This document shows positions 47,280-60,885 of a stretch of DNA of 64,000 nt, piece after piece. This DNA is from Fasciolopsis buskii (Eukaryota; Platyhelminthes; Trematoda; Plagiorchiida; Fasciolidae): NCBI GenBank assembly GCA_008360955.1, contig LUCM01000735.1, forward strand, positions 187,966 to 251,965, given 5' to 3'. The notes under the pieces are model-generated. The model was not told the origin of the DNA, searched no databases, and saw only the letters and a program-made list of their open reading frames with translations. How positions within the stretch are numbered: position 1 is the first letter of the stretch; the number at the start of each line of letters is the position of its first letter. The translations under genes were made by a program, and so were the position numbers.

Positions 47280-50200
47280 TACGTTCTTTCTAATCAACAT
47301 CTGACTGGTCGCTCAGAACAATGGAAACAACCTGATTTTGCCTTATGAGGTCAGTGAATAACCGGAATCTTTGGATTCGGCCGTCGAATTAACCTATGAC
47401 CGGAGTGAAAGATCGCAAATGGACTGACCGCTCCGTGGCTGGATTTTATTCACCAACCACCATCAGCGTAAGGAAATGGATTCGATTAACACATTCGCAC
47501 AACTGGCATTAAAAATATTCGTCTGATCAATCAATCCGTGCTAAGTGGTCTTAAACTTGAGGCATTAGGCACGCGCCTAATTGGTGCGCACAATTAATCG
47601 ATCACACTGGGCTGATTTCCAGTTATCGGAGACTGTCCACGATAATTGAAAATTCAGCCGAAGAAGAATCTACTGCGTGATTAGTAAAATGTTAATGACA
47701 TCGATAAAAATGCAATTATTAAAAAATAAAAATGGTACTAAAAAGAATGGTTGAAGAAGATTAACAAGGACACCTTGGAGGACAAAATTGAAATAGGCGA
47801 TTCGAATAAAAAATGAGCAACGTTTGAAAATCAATTTTCCATCTAATGAATTTGAGCAAGCGATTCGGTAGCCCAATTCACTTTTGTAGAGAATGAAATC
47901 TTTTCAATTTGCTCGGGATACCATCCATCCCGATGGGCTACTTTCGCTGTGACACATCCCTTGGTTTTCAATTTCTTCTGCCTTGAAAATGCTTGAAAGT
48001 GCTACCGTTTTCTTCTCCAAACATTTTTCAAATTTTGTTCATGGGCATCGCAATACAAGAAACACTGTTTTTCGGTGAAACTCTTAAGGTTGGAAGGAAC
48101 TTAGCTTTGAGTGAAAGGGAAAACAGTACGCCGTCCGGCCAGTCAAATTACCCTGGTACAGCTCCTGACTCCAATATCCATGGAGAGAGGTTTGATCAAT
48201 TTCGCTTACTTTTGAGTTATATACCGCGGTACATGTGGTCATTAACCATCCGGCGCCGACTGGAAAATCCTTACCACTAGCGATTAAATTCGTTACCGAG
48301 TGCTTTCGATTGCATATTCGTCTGCTATTATTATGTGTTCTTTTGATGCGTTAGATGAGTTGGGCATGCTCCCTGCATTCCATTTATTGGTAAGCAAATT
48401 CGGGGACATTAAAGATGCTTAGAACACTTTCGCACTAATCATTTAGTGCATGATGAGCAGTTGAGCGGAAAAAAATAGTTAATGTATGTAACATTCAAAG
48501 TATATCATATTGTGAAAAAAAGAAGAACCCAGTTCATGGACAATCGATATAAAGAACATTTCTTCTTGAGGGCTTGTCAACCATAGAAACCTAGCTGTTT
48601 GATTGGGATACATTTCCGTTTGGTAATAAGTAAATATTAAACGGGAATAGCCCACAAGAACGATGCAGTTGGAAACACGTAATAGATCACATTTGCCCCG
48701 CCCCGTAAACGTACAGAATAGTAAGCAAGATGTTTGTTTGACGAAAAAAATGCTGTTATTCTTCCGTATATCGGCGCCCTTATAAATTGTCGCATTTTTC
48801 TAACTCGGTGTAAAACAGTGAGATGTCGATTAGCACCAATCGCATTTCAAATAGCATGCAAGTTCCTTGATTCTCGAAGTGAGCAACCGATTCTTTCAAT
48901 GGTTGAAAATCTAACAGTCCCAAGAATATTTGGTCAGAATAGAATATTTTTTCTCTAGTGGCCAGTGGTTCCTTCAATGGGATCACATGATTATTAACTT
49001 AAATGTTACCAAGGCTTGAGTTTGTTTGCAATGGGTAACTATAGTGAACTTATAAATGTTATTTTTTGCCCTCGTGAGAACCGTGGATAGGGTTTCGCAC
49101 GAGAATAGCGAAAGTTTGCCGGCAGATTCAGAAATTATTGGATTTTTCGAGGATGTATTTCAAGGTGAACTAAGTGCAACGAGATTCTCTAATTTCGGCA
49201 TCAATTAACATCAATAGACTTAAAAACTGTTTCCATTTAATCATATAGTTCAGTGCTCCGAACTACTACGTCTGGCCCTGTTGCAATGTGAACTGATCAG
49301 TTTCAGTTTCTACCAATCCATGCCTCTATTGCTATCGTTTTTCAGTGTGTGATGACTAGTTGAATATACCTGGGGGCGGAATGGTTGTCACAGTTAGGAA
49401 AGCCGATTAGACGAAGACCGTAGTCTAAAATTGCAGTGTTTTGCTATCGAAAACAAAACTACCAGGATGAGGATTGACTGAATTTGATTGTGAGAACCCT
49501 ATAGAAAAGGGATAGATTTGTTCATTTTTTACTCAGATGAGTACTTTGCAAAATAATCAATCTTGATCAATAAACATAGTTCCTGAACTGAGAGGTCATT
49601 GTTATCATAAAACAGTTTGTCCTAGCCTGGTCGGGTGTTTCTCATGCGTGCCAAGACCGCGTAATTGTTCACTCCCATTAGCCCATTTGTATTACACCTG
49701 ACAGCCTTTCGTACAGAGACAAGAGACAGATTTCACTGTGCACACGCATGAATAGTTAGATGAATTTTACCGCCTCAAATGTTTGCCGGATATCCGTTGT
49801 TTATTGTCTGACGCAACTAAGCATCGGTACTCTCGCATACGCATAGACAAGCGTAGTTTAGATCACTTAACCAGAAAGCCCGGAAAGATAAACGGAATAT
49901 TTGGAGATATGGAATATCTTCATTGTGTTTAAACTGTCACGATGTTAATGAATGCATCTTCGGTGATTTTTCCGGACTATTTGCCGTTAAAAATGGCTTC
50001 GTCTAATATAGTCAGCGTAAAAGTGTGTTCCAAATGGATGGTCCGACTTGTGGGTAATGTTCTGATCTCGTCCAAAGCCGAAGCCGGGGAGAATGAATAA
50101 CGTCAGTGAATGAACCGGCACTGAATTCGAACGTGAAACCAATGTGTGTCACTGTGTGGGAACTGGTATTTCAATCTATCTTCCGTTGCACTAGTATTTG

Positions 50201-53200
50201 TCCATTCGTTTAGATTAATGAATATGTGTACAGCGCAGAGTTTTACGCATCTTTGTTAATGTGATTTAGTCGAGATTTTCTGTGTAGTGAAGCAGGTGAA
50301 TTTTATTTCAAGCCCCATTGCTTCGACGCATTCGAGCGAAAAAGTCACACCTGTAGCCCGTCACGATTGGTAATAAATAGGTAGCACACCACACATAGCA
50401 GGAACAATATAGCGAAAAAAAATCGCGAATCATGCAAACGGTCCCAAAGTTTCACCCCGGGATCCATTCATATGTTTACCTATTAGAAGTTATGTTTAAA
50501 AGCAAGAATGACTGCGTTGTGAATACTGGTGTTTCATGACTGGCCATTAATCGAAATCAAGACCGGAACGAACGAGCTAATTTCAGCTGCCAATATCCCT
50601 TAACCATTGCGTTTATACGTATAAATATGTACGTCTGTATGCATATATATTTACTGACCGAACAGTAGCACATTTAACGGGAAAATGAAAAAAATGAAAG
50701 TAGAGATTAGAAGCAGAGATGCAATCGACAAAAATGGTTAGCAGGAAGGAAGTATATCTGTTCCAGATGTGATTTTGAGACGAAATTGGACGGGGTTGGG
50801 CTAATGTGGCTAGGTAGAATTAGTTGATCGTGACCATGGACTATTCATTCTGGTCATTATCACGCGGTACCGTGACACAGTACTCCTCTGCACTACTGTC
50901 ATCTAGCAATATGCTGGCTTCAGTTAACTTTTAAAATTAACAATATTCTCATCAAATGCATGCCGGTTTCAAACGCATTGCCCGGAAATGAAGACCAGTT
51001 AAAACAACTAAACCGTTCACCCGCATTTCGGGTTTTCGTTCCTCTGACAGTCATCTCATCTCATCTCACTGAACAATTGCACAATGATGCTTTTCAGAGA
51101 TTTCTTATCTTCACGTGCTGCTCAATTTGTTCAGTATCTGAGTTTATCCCACGAAACCCAGTTAATTAAGGCCATATTCATAGTGATTTCAGCTCTCCGC
51201 GATTATTTTTACATCAGTGTAGGATCTAATTACCCTCTACTCTATTCCATCCACATCCGAACCAGTAACAGTTTCATCCCACTATGCTTGTGGGTTAGCA
51301 GCACCGTGACTTGTTGACATGGTTCGCGCCGCTTTGAACCGTAACTCGGTCGGATGTTTTTCCTATCGGCAGCCTGTAAATAGGTACAACCCATTTCGAA
51401 ATACCTAACCACCTTTTTCTTCCACTATTGAAGGGAACAGAAAAAAACGGAGGACGAAATGAGGTACCGAGAAACCTTGTTTCAATTCACTGCGAAATCG
51501 GACTATTCTGACTGTCATCCGGAACGACCAATTTTTGTTACATTAAACTATCGTGTTGTCAGGGCGGTGTGCATCAATGCGTCCGTGCGGTGACAACATT
51601 ATCCCCACAATTGCTGTAGCATGCAAATAACATCTTGTTCGGGGAAGTTCCGTTCCGTTCAAAGCCTTAAATGAGATAGTTATGTGACTATTTTTTCCAC
51701 ACAATATTAATCACAAAAAAATCAGACATCTTCAAAAGTAAGTGTTTTTAAGAGATTCTCCCTTTTTTAAAAAACATTCCAAGCATCACATGTGCATTAG
51801 CAAAACGGTTGAATCACAATCGGTGACCGCTTATGGGATGGGCAGACGATCATATGAGTGATTCGGATTAACAAACCACTGTCGGACATTTGGATTGGTC
51901 GGAAGAAATTGGCTTGTATGGGTTAAGCAAAATACAGTCACATTATTTGATCGCTTAGCAATAAATTCATATATTTGTGAGAGTTTTTTCAGATCAGTGA
52001 TCTGTGAACACTTAACTCATGTTTGACGGTCAACTTTCTGGTCCTAATCTAAAATCATTTAGTCATTCTGCTCTTCAGTGAACATCATACAGCAAGTGAC
52101 CAAAAATGGACCTTTTTCGGCATATTTGCGATGCACGAAATTCAGTTCCTAATATATTAGAACGATACAAGAGGTTCTAGTGGCAATATGTCCACCGGGA
52201 CGTTTCACCGTGAATTTTAAGATCATGTTGCGCTTATTCTAGCTTTTTTCATCGTTGATTTCCGCCGTTCCTTTGCACATCTCACCGGATCTTTCGTCAG
52301 GTAAGAGAGAATCCTTGATCTACATAACAACCAGAAAAACCTTCACGGGTCCACCAAGGTCCCGGATCAATTTTAAAGTAAACTGAAAATGATCTCCCGA
52401 CCATAAGTAGTCTTCCGGTCAACTTTGATTAGTGAATAGTATTCACCATCGAAACTGCAACAGTGTTTGGTAACTTTTGCACTAAGAATGTCGAGAGTTG
52501 ATGTATGTCTGTGGTCATCTAACCACCAACGTCTAACGAATATTTTCTGGTTGTGCGTTTTCGCTATTCTACTGACTCTTAGGCAACAAGCTCCGTGTGA
52601 ACACTTCCCGCGTCTGCATTTAAACAGTTAGGAGAACAAAATGCTTTGTTTTGCATAATTGTAATTGTGCAGAACGCCTCGAACCCTTTCAATTATCTAG
52701 CCGTATGCTTTTGTGTTACCTTGCAAGCACATAGGCGAGAAATTCGACGAATATTCCATTAGGGCTATCGTCTATAAATCCCAACTACGCCGCTTTACGA
52801 GTTCGCTAGAAATAGCGGTAATCGCATAGCGCTATCATTTGTTAATCATTTTGTGGAAGCACCTAAGGAACCATGCACCGCAAGGTTTCGAACTTTCACG
52901 TCACCAACAACTTTGTAATCAGCTCATTGCATTTTCATATGCGGGAAGCAGACTAGTGCTACGTGGTATGATGACTCAAGCCTTGGTTTGTTTTCTTATA
53001 GTACGTGATTCCACGTGACTTAGATCGAAATGATAACCTGTAGCAAATTTCGACGGAGTGAAACACGATGAGTTTTTTTGAAAATCTGTCGTTTTCTCAA
53101 ATTGTTTCTATTCACATACTTCAGGGAATATCTCCGTCGCCCTAACGACAAACACCATCCATCCGTAACATCTAATTTGACCCGTCAAAAAGCTTCTTTA

Positions 53201-53805
53201 CTTCTATTTACAACTCATTCTTTGGAGGAACACAAAAGAAAGTGAGAGATGTTTTTCACAGAATTTTCTGTCTGAAATGTTCTTCTTGCTTGCGTTTTGA
53301 GGATCACCACAAGTTGTGCATGAATCAACAGACGTAACAGCCAGATGGATAAGAGCACTAAATGTTTTCGCTACTTCCCAGAATGAATACACTGCCTGCT
53401 GTATTGTTTACACACCTCATATGGGGTGACACTTGAAGAAGCTTAGTAACTGTCCACCCTACCGGTATAGCGCTTAGATGATTATTATGCAGGACAACAG
53501 ATGAGATAAATCAAAATCGCTTCCGAATGAAAATCGTCCTACTCCAGATGAGCAAATTTTACTCGACTCCGTTTAAGATAAAACAGTCCAATTATTAAGT
53601 AATGGTCTTCGCCCTACAAATATACGTTTAGTCTTGGGTGGAAGTTTTTATCGGGCAAGTGATCTTGTTGGCACCCATGGACACCAACTAGGGTAAATTC
53701 TAAGACCCTTCCGAACACGTTTATGAAACTATTATACTCCATTAGGAATTTATTTCTCATATGTAGGCCAACTGATTTCGTCGATGAAAATCACTCATGT
53801 TTGAA
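47280..53805. other. noncoding, no gene recognised
   Basis: More than 6 kb without a recognisable gene or repeat family. A 95-codon ATG frame at 47993-48280 (+) has no recognised motif. Confidence 0.5.
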
Positions 53806-53808
53806 TAT

Positions 53809-53998
53809 CTGGCCATTGTGACGCGGTCAACATTGTGATCTTTCAATCTACAGTTCGCGGGCTCTAATACATCCACCGCCGGCCACTTCTGCAAATGGCA
53901 GCCCCGTATTGGTCTAATTCCACTAATTCCAGAACTAATTCCAGAAAATCACATACTCTGCAGTTTCGTCATTGAAAGAAGTAAATAACAGAATAGGA
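53809..53998 (+). mobile_element. SINE-A family copy (tRNA-derived), very old
   Basis: Weak but collinear similarity: TGGCCATTGTGACGCGGTCAA at the A box, CAGTTCGCGGGCTCTAAT at the B box, CCACCGCCGGCCACTTCTG at the head/body border, GGCAGCCCC in the body, then TTCCAGAAAATCA, GTTTCGTCATTGAAAGAAG and TAAATAACAG in the tail. It lies just upstream of the 54.0 kb foldback but shows no structural link to it. Confidence 0.5.
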
Positions 53999-54011
53999 GA
54001 ATTGAGATATC

Positions 54012-54455
54012 AGAACCAAATGACGTAAGGTATGTGTCGAAGAATCGATGCTCCAAGTATTGGTTTTAAATGTGAATGATGTAATGTTAATAACACAGCC
54101 TTGTTGGTAAACGTAATGCCCAAACGTTTCGACTACCGTGGGTAGTCTTTCTCAAGGCAAGTTTTACAATCAAGTGACTGAGGAAACATTCACATGCCAA
54201 CGGATGTTTCGTTGTCTGTGTTTGTGAATGTGTGTACTTTGAACCGTGGGTCGGGTGAGAGATCATGTGACTTTCATGTCATGCACGCGTGGTGGTGGGG
54301 TCAACTAGCGTGACGACCTTTGGCATATGAACGTTCCCTCAGCCATGTGATTGCAAAACTTGCCTTAAGAAAGCCAATCCACGGTAGTCGAAACGTTGGC
54401 ACATTACATCTACCAATGACGCTGTTATTGACATTATATCATTCATAATCAGAAT
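54012..54455 (+). mobile_element. foldback element, longest copy, about 125-nt inverted arms
   Basis: Left arm 54071-54199 and right arm 54322-54447 are imperfect complements flanking about 120 bases of unique centre. Outer ends are TGTGAATGATGTAATGTTAA and TGACATTATATCATTCA. Inner ends are GTGACTGAGGAAACATTCACATGCC and its complement-like GGCATATGAACGTTCCCTCAGCCAT. Both arms carry the hairpin block next to CGAAACGTT (GGTAGTC with GACTACC in the left arm; the right arm has mutated partners). No transposase or RT is encoded. With the 47.1 and 35.3 kb copies it forms a size series made by loss of the centre. Long terminal repeats in inverted order occur in Penelope-like elements; that assignment is inference. 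Confidence 0.78.
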
Positions 54456-54862
54456 TACGACACTTTGCAACGTGGTACAACGATAGAAACCTGTGAAAAA
54501 ATTACTGATATGTGCGCATGCTTTTTTGTCTCGCAGATATTGAAACCTTCACAATATCAGCATGATGAATTGTGCAATCCATCACGATGAGTGGTGTTTG
54601 AATGCCTCTATAAATATATATCTATACGCATACGTATTCATACAGCAGTTTTTGGTCAACCTTCATCAGTTTATTCTGGATCATTTATTTCGAGCTGCCA
54701 TTCATTTGTTTAAATTAAAATTCAACGTTTTTGCCAGCACCCCGTGACCAGCAGAAATGTTTAATACAGTTATGACGTTCGGGTTATTAGTCATCCGGTA
54801 AAAACTGTTCACACTTCATAAGATGTTCTCACAGCTACTTCTGACAACAAATTATAGTCTAA

Positions 54863-54879
54863 GGCATGCATGCATGCAT
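54863..54879. repeat. GCAT tandem repeat
   Basis: Four GCAT units in a row. Confidence 0.8.
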
Positions 54880-56088
54880 TTTGCAACGCCCGAAATTAGA
54901 AGAGCCACATTACTGAGCAAACAACACTGGCAGAAGCATATTGTTAAATAATGTTCACTATAATGAAAACTACACTTTCAAATCAGAAGTAAGTAAGCAA
55001 AGTCTAAATGCGCATCACCTTTGACAGCAATTCAGGGCATTGTATGTGTACCTTCAAACCTCATCGGAACTGCTGATGGGTATGCCAAAAATGGACTACA
55101 GTCGCTCAGTTGCACTGTCGAATTCACGCGACTATAGACAGGCTGGTGATTTACCGTGCCAGGCTCTTTTTTAAGCCAAATCCCCAAATCCTCATTAGAA
55201 TGTGTTGGACAACTTTTACTGACCAAAGCAAGATCGCACCTATTGCTCTACTTGGTAAATATATCTTATGCATTGCATTTGCGCTTTTTGGAACTACCTG
55301 GAGAAGAATGAAATATACGAGAAATCCGTTGTTAATTCGACGAATTGCCCGATTCAGTCTGTCGAGCCTTAGTGGAAGCAAATGAACCGTTCAAATAAAT
55401 TCAGCCAATGCAGTGGACAACTGTTATCTTGGGAATATCACTTTAGATGTCAAATCCAAATATAACCACAAACAGCACGTTTCCAGAATGATTTTCATGC
55501 AAGGGTGGGTAGATTTCCTGTCAGTTTGCAAACTCTCATATGAAGATTGTTATAGCAACACAACTCCCTTCAAGGCCGATTGTCAGAGCTCGCATCATCG
55601 GAAGGGTAACAAGACTTCGAACAAGACTGTTTATTAAGCGCACTGCATGTCGGCACATTTTGTCAGGCAGTATTGCACTAATTCAGATTATTCTGGGGTC
55701 CACGGTTTTTAAGTTTTACACTTCACCTCTGACTTTCGAACCTAAAGAATAGTACGACCTGTATCACCTTCGAAGGTTTGTTTTCATGAAAATATTTCCT
55801 AGGGGAGAGACTTAGTAAAAATTTGCAACTCCACAGCGGGTGTTATCTTTTGACCTTCTGTCATATTCATTTTATTTTTACGGGCTTCATAAGCTTTTGT
55901 GCCAGTTCAAATGAAATGAGATAGACAATGAAGCGATGCTGAATTATGTCGAGGCAGCTCAGTGATGTTTTTCCAATCTTTGATTTCCATCAACTGTATG
56001 GCAGTGAACAGCTGTCGCAGAACATAATAAAGGAACCCTAAGGCTGGGGTGTTACTTTGACAAAGTCATACACATCCATCCAGCCTAA

Positions 56089-56118
56089 ACACACACACAC
56101 ATACACACACGCACACAT
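56089..56118. repeat. (AC)n microsatellite
   Basis: AC dinucleotides over 30 bases, with AT and GC interruptions. Confidence 0.88.
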
Positions 56119-58138
56119 CAAAAGCGGGAGAGTTTTGATGTAATTACCCGAAATCGTGCTCCCTTTCTGCCGACTTCCGCTGATTCAACCTTTATCCTTG
56201 AACTGAACTAAAACTGGACAAAAACCATTATTAGCGGCGTTTGAATTTCACTATTTATGTTCTTATCTCAAATAAACCGTCAGGATTCATTTACATCACT
56301 TTACTTCCTGTCCTCCTCCTCCGGGCTGTCCAACTCATCTATGGCGCTAGGTTCGCAATGTTCTGTGAGCGCAAAATTTTACTGCCAATATGGTGATGGT
56401 GGAATCGGCTAATTCACCCTCCATGGAGAACCAAAGACTGACATCATCAACCGGAGATATCCCTAACTCAGGAAGGTGAGCTTTAACTTTTGTTGGAGGT
56501 ATCCTGTTTACTGCCTGTCATATGTTAGGAAGCCCACGTGAAGTTTATCTAAAATGACGATCGCAAAAGTTTAAGGTTTTTGAAAAGTTTTGCATGATTT
56601 CTGTTTTGGTTTCATTCAGATTATAATGTCCTCTCAGCCCTCGGTTTGACAGAACGGTTTGTTATGCTTTAACCGGGTGATTTTCCGACTAATTGAGATT
56701 CCTCACTAGCACTTTTCGTCTTTCGTTAAGTCTAAAAGCCGTTTGTTCGATTACTTCATACTCAAAGTCTTTCTTTCTCAACCAACATGATGTAATCCTG
56801 AATCGGACTAAGTCAATTCCTTCCACGCTTTGTTAATTTCGCCAGCTATCTTAAGTGCTTTAACTTGACAAACAGCTTTTGAACCATAAGTTGAAAACTG
56901 TATCGCACAAACAGATTTGTTCTGCTCACGTTATTAACCATTCTGTCCTCAGAATAGTAGTCCCCAATCAGGAGATTTCCCTCGATGGTTTTAACACACA
57001 GAAGATGCGTAAAGTCTTACGTTAAGGTCGAAACCCCTGAAATTGTATGATTTTCGTTTGGCTACCGGGAAAGCTGCCATAAATTGGTGAGAAGCCATCA
57101 TAAGCAGCGCTTATTAAACAATGTAAAATGAGACGAATCGTCCAAATTCGTACTACTACCTTTGAGTGGGACTGTAAAGAGAAGTGGATTCGAAAGCAAC
57201 AGTGAATGTCGTGAACTGACTTGAGGCTAGCGACACGCACATGGACCCCGGGAGAATACAGAAGAAATGCATAGGCCAGTGATATTTATGTTTATTATCG
57301 GACTTGGTTTACAATCAGCATATAATATAGAAATGGGGTCGGTGCGTTTTCTCATCTCCGTTTTTCACCTTAGTATTTTAAGTAGTTCGTGGGCGGTTTT
57401 CTTCCCATTCACTGAAGTCCGGCGAGCCAAGTCTCGTGGTACCGGGATGGTTTTGAGACAGAGGTTAGCGAACACCATAGATGCGGCCTTATCGGTCCAA
57501 TGGCCATAACATATTTACCGTAATCAGAATTTTTGTTAATGACGATAGAATTCAAGCTGAAATCGCTCTATGCAAAGGGCTGTGAACTAAAACGAAAGGC
57601 ACCGGAAAAAGCAACAAAAAAAAACGATTGTCAGGGAACATTTATCCCATCTGCAAACCGCACGGAATACTGACGAATTTATTTCGAACACGAGTGAAAG
57701 TTCGTACCAAACTCCCATAATATTTCCGGGAACATGTTTTCCCACTTAACAGACTGGAGATTCGTACTTGGCAGACAAATGCTCAGCTAATCGGTGTTAT
57801 CGAATGAAGGTTCAAGAAGCTCGAGTACATTTAGAACTTCTTTTCTTATTCCACTAGCGCTTCATCTTGCAATAATTCAACAGTTCCAGTCAGAAATATA
57901 CCCAAATCGTATACTAATCTGTGCTGTCGTGATGATTTTCACGACTACCAGATCGATTGTGTATCGTGACAATATAAAACGCAATCTAATCACAAGTTTA
58001 TCAGACTGGATTATTCGTTCTGTCATAGTTCCGGTTGCAGGTGTCATTAGTTAACACTGATGTTAGGACGTTTGAACCCGATCACAAACGCACAAAATCA
58101 CGAGCCAGGTAGAATTCGTGGAACTAAGTTTGCCGATT

Positions 58139-58159
58139 GAACATTCACTGTGAATGTTC
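58139..58159. repeat. perfect 21-nt palindrome
   Basis: GAACATTCAC and GTGAATGTTC are exact complements around a single T. The arms could bind a dimeric regulator or form a small hairpin, but no gene lies nearby to give it meaning. Confidence 0.6.
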
Positions 58160-60480
58160 CATCATTTAGTTTATTCCTGATCAGGACGTAAATTCGGTGA
58201 GATCATATTTCGCGGCCTAAGTTTTTAATTTAGATTTTGAAAAAGCACCGCTGGACAAAGCACAGAAATGTACTATTAAATATTTATAAACAACCGTGAA
58301 TACCAAAATTTAATTCAACTTGAAATTGGTTTGATCTTCCAGAAAAAAACAGTATTAACACAGAATTGTTAACTTTCGAAACCTGAAAACAGTAAAATTG
58401 TGAGTCTAGAAGCCAGGTACGACTCAGCTATACACAGATGACCTGGTGATCGACGGTGAGTAAAACATTAGCCGGTTAGGCGGAGAAAAGCTGTGGCGTT
58501 TGGACGCGATTGTTGCAAGTCGGAATGGTCGCAGCACCGACGACAAACTGCGTGTGAAATCTTTTCAGTGCAAGTGATTTGCTTGGAGAAATATCGAAGA
58601 GAGTGTATAACTGATGGGAAAAATAAACGAATGACTCTAATAGAAGGGGATAAGCAAAACAACGAAGGAAGACTGAGCTTTTAAACGGTCTCTGCAAACT
58701 GACATGCCTGCTTGTCTCATAGTTCAAATATTTTGCAAACCACGAGCAAACGTTGTGCTAAGGCAGAAGGACACGAATGTACAAGTTTGTCAGGTGCAAG
58801 TAACCGATTAACAATTGGTGTTCGGTACCGGAACCCATGCGACAACTAATTGAAGGTTGAAAATGCAGTTAAAACAGCAGAATAAATCACTTTTTCGTTT
58901 CTGATGAAAATTACAATAAATAACTTGTCAATTTTTACTAAAATACGTGTTCCCCGAGGGCAATCACGGCAATGAGATTCTGGCAGAAATTAGCTACCGA
59001 CAAAGAAACAGACGGTCAATTATTATTGCTTTTGCAAATTCAACTCAACCCATTCTGTCCTGCTGCAAGCGTGCCAAATTCGAGGACCTAATGAGAATAA
59101 AATATGCCATGTTGATGAGTTGACTAACAATTTCAGTTTTGTATGTGCAAGCAACTTTGGAACTGAACTAAAGAGAGTCTATTCAACCCAAATAATGTCA
59201 CCCAGTTGGACGTTATGCAAGTGATCTAACACCAGTTGTCAAAAACAACTGTTTATGTATCAGATGCAGTCAGACAATCTTATGCACTGTTATTTTTGAC
59301 AAGGAGGACCGAAAGCGAATACCGAAACAAGTAAAGTTATCTAATCGAGGATAGCGATCCGTGATTTGTCATTTGGGAAGCCCCCGGGGTGAATAACAAT
59401 GTAAGTCAACCGAAATAGTGAATCTAGCGACAAACAGCTAGTCGGATAAGGTATTCGACGTAGCTACTGGCAGTAACTAGTACGATTTGAACTACATGCA
59501 CGGGACGGAAAGGCAAGATCAGAGTGTCTTTGGCGACCCACCCACTAGACCAGTTATCATAATGTTTATTGATTTCTGGATGATTTATTTTCACCTCATG
59601 ATTATCGCCTATGTACACTAAAAGGCCTCAATGCAAGGGGAAATGGGGAACCACCAAACTCGGCATAGAGCCACACAAGGAACTACTAAGTCAAATGTGT
59701 CAACAAACCGGGCGACAGCGAATTTCCGTCTACCGTCAGAGTGACCAGCGGTTCAAGGGTTAGAAACTCATGCTATTTTGGAGTAACAAACACTGGACAC
59801 GCCAGATAAATGGTATTCCAGGTCTTGTTTAGACTCTACTAGTTTTGGGGCAATCCTCATGCAAATATTTAGCCATAACGACTTATTCAGTTCCCACACA
59901 TGCGATTTGGTCTGAAGCACCGTGAATGAGTGTTCCTCTAGTTCGGCGAATAGTTTACTTCAGGTTAAAATTTTATTCTTCGAAATACGTGCACTTGTTT
60001 AGTCAGTTTTGTCTTCAATCACTCTGACCATAATCGGGGTATCAGGTATATCGAGATCAGGAAATGATCTACTTGCACATATGACGGTCAGATCTGAAAT
60101 GTTTGGGGCCCATCAAATGCCCACGGATATCACATAAACGAGGAAGGATGTGCAGGCTACTGAAGGATTTGAATTTTATCATCCTTGGTGAATGATTTGA
60201 TGTCGAGAGGCAGACAATTTTGGATTTTATGATTAGCCGTGTGTCCATCCATATGTTGCGGTCCGAAATAAAATGAAAACGTTACTTTATAGGGTCACTG
60301 AATCACTTGCCTGTCCGAGGTGCGGCCAGTATCAATTTGCACTGCAAAAAGCATTAATTTGGGGTATGGTTAACAAAAGTGAGAGATTTATCGAGGCAAG
60401 GCTTTTATTAGAAAATACTAAAGGCGTGCAATATATATATACATGCAGCAAGTAGTATCTGGATGCGTGAACAAAATTTT

Positions 60481-60540
60481 CCCGGGAGCACGCGACCGGT
60501 TTCGCGGTTATTGTCGCTCGTCAGGTATGCGTGCCCGGTG
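60481..60540 (-). ncRNA. hammerhead ribozyme, core intact
   Basis: On the minus strand every conserved hammerhead position is present in order: CUGACGA (60524-60518), stem II GCG/CGC closing an 8-nt loop, GAAA (60503-60500), a loopless stem III ACC/GGU and the cleavage triplet GUC (60496-60494). Stem I pairs GCAUAC with GCGUGC (one A-C mismatch, one G-U). It then has a small internal loop and a second helix CCGG/CCGG, as in natural fast-cleaving forms where loops I and II touch. A stem III this short is typical of hammerheads in Penelope-like elements and in retrozyme or SINE-like satellites, which often work as dimers. The host repeat is not resolved: no second copy in tandem is seen, and an RTE-like endonuclease scrap lies 350 bases upstream on the same strand. 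No activity is claimed. Confidence 0.78.
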
Positions 60541-60885
60541 CTCTCTCGTCTAAATATATGTATATATCTATTGTACTGTGCGCAAATCATGTATCATCGC
60601 ATCCATGGCGAAAGGTGAAAACAATGTGCGACGAAAAGGAAAGAAATGAAAAAAGCGCAGAATTCATCACCCATGCTACCTCTTCCAATCATTATGTCTG
60701 TATCTTCGGCTGCCCATCGAGACAAATGTTTCCCCTGAGGACGTGATACATTCCTGTTGCCCAAACAGAAGGAGAAGGTTGATTTCGGGGGTCCTACCTC
60801 AAACCTTAACCCAAAAGAAAGTAAGATAATGTGAAAATCAGGAGACCCATTGGGGACCGGCAAATGATTTATAAGTTCCTACGTT

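Larger units (their letters stand above)
54885..60440. other. noncoding, no gene recognised
   Basis: Holds an AC microsatellite at 56.1 kb and a perfect short palindrome at 58.14 kb. Frames reach at most 91 codons (55110-55385, +), with an equally open antisense frame, as expected of noncoding DNA. Confidence 0.5.
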
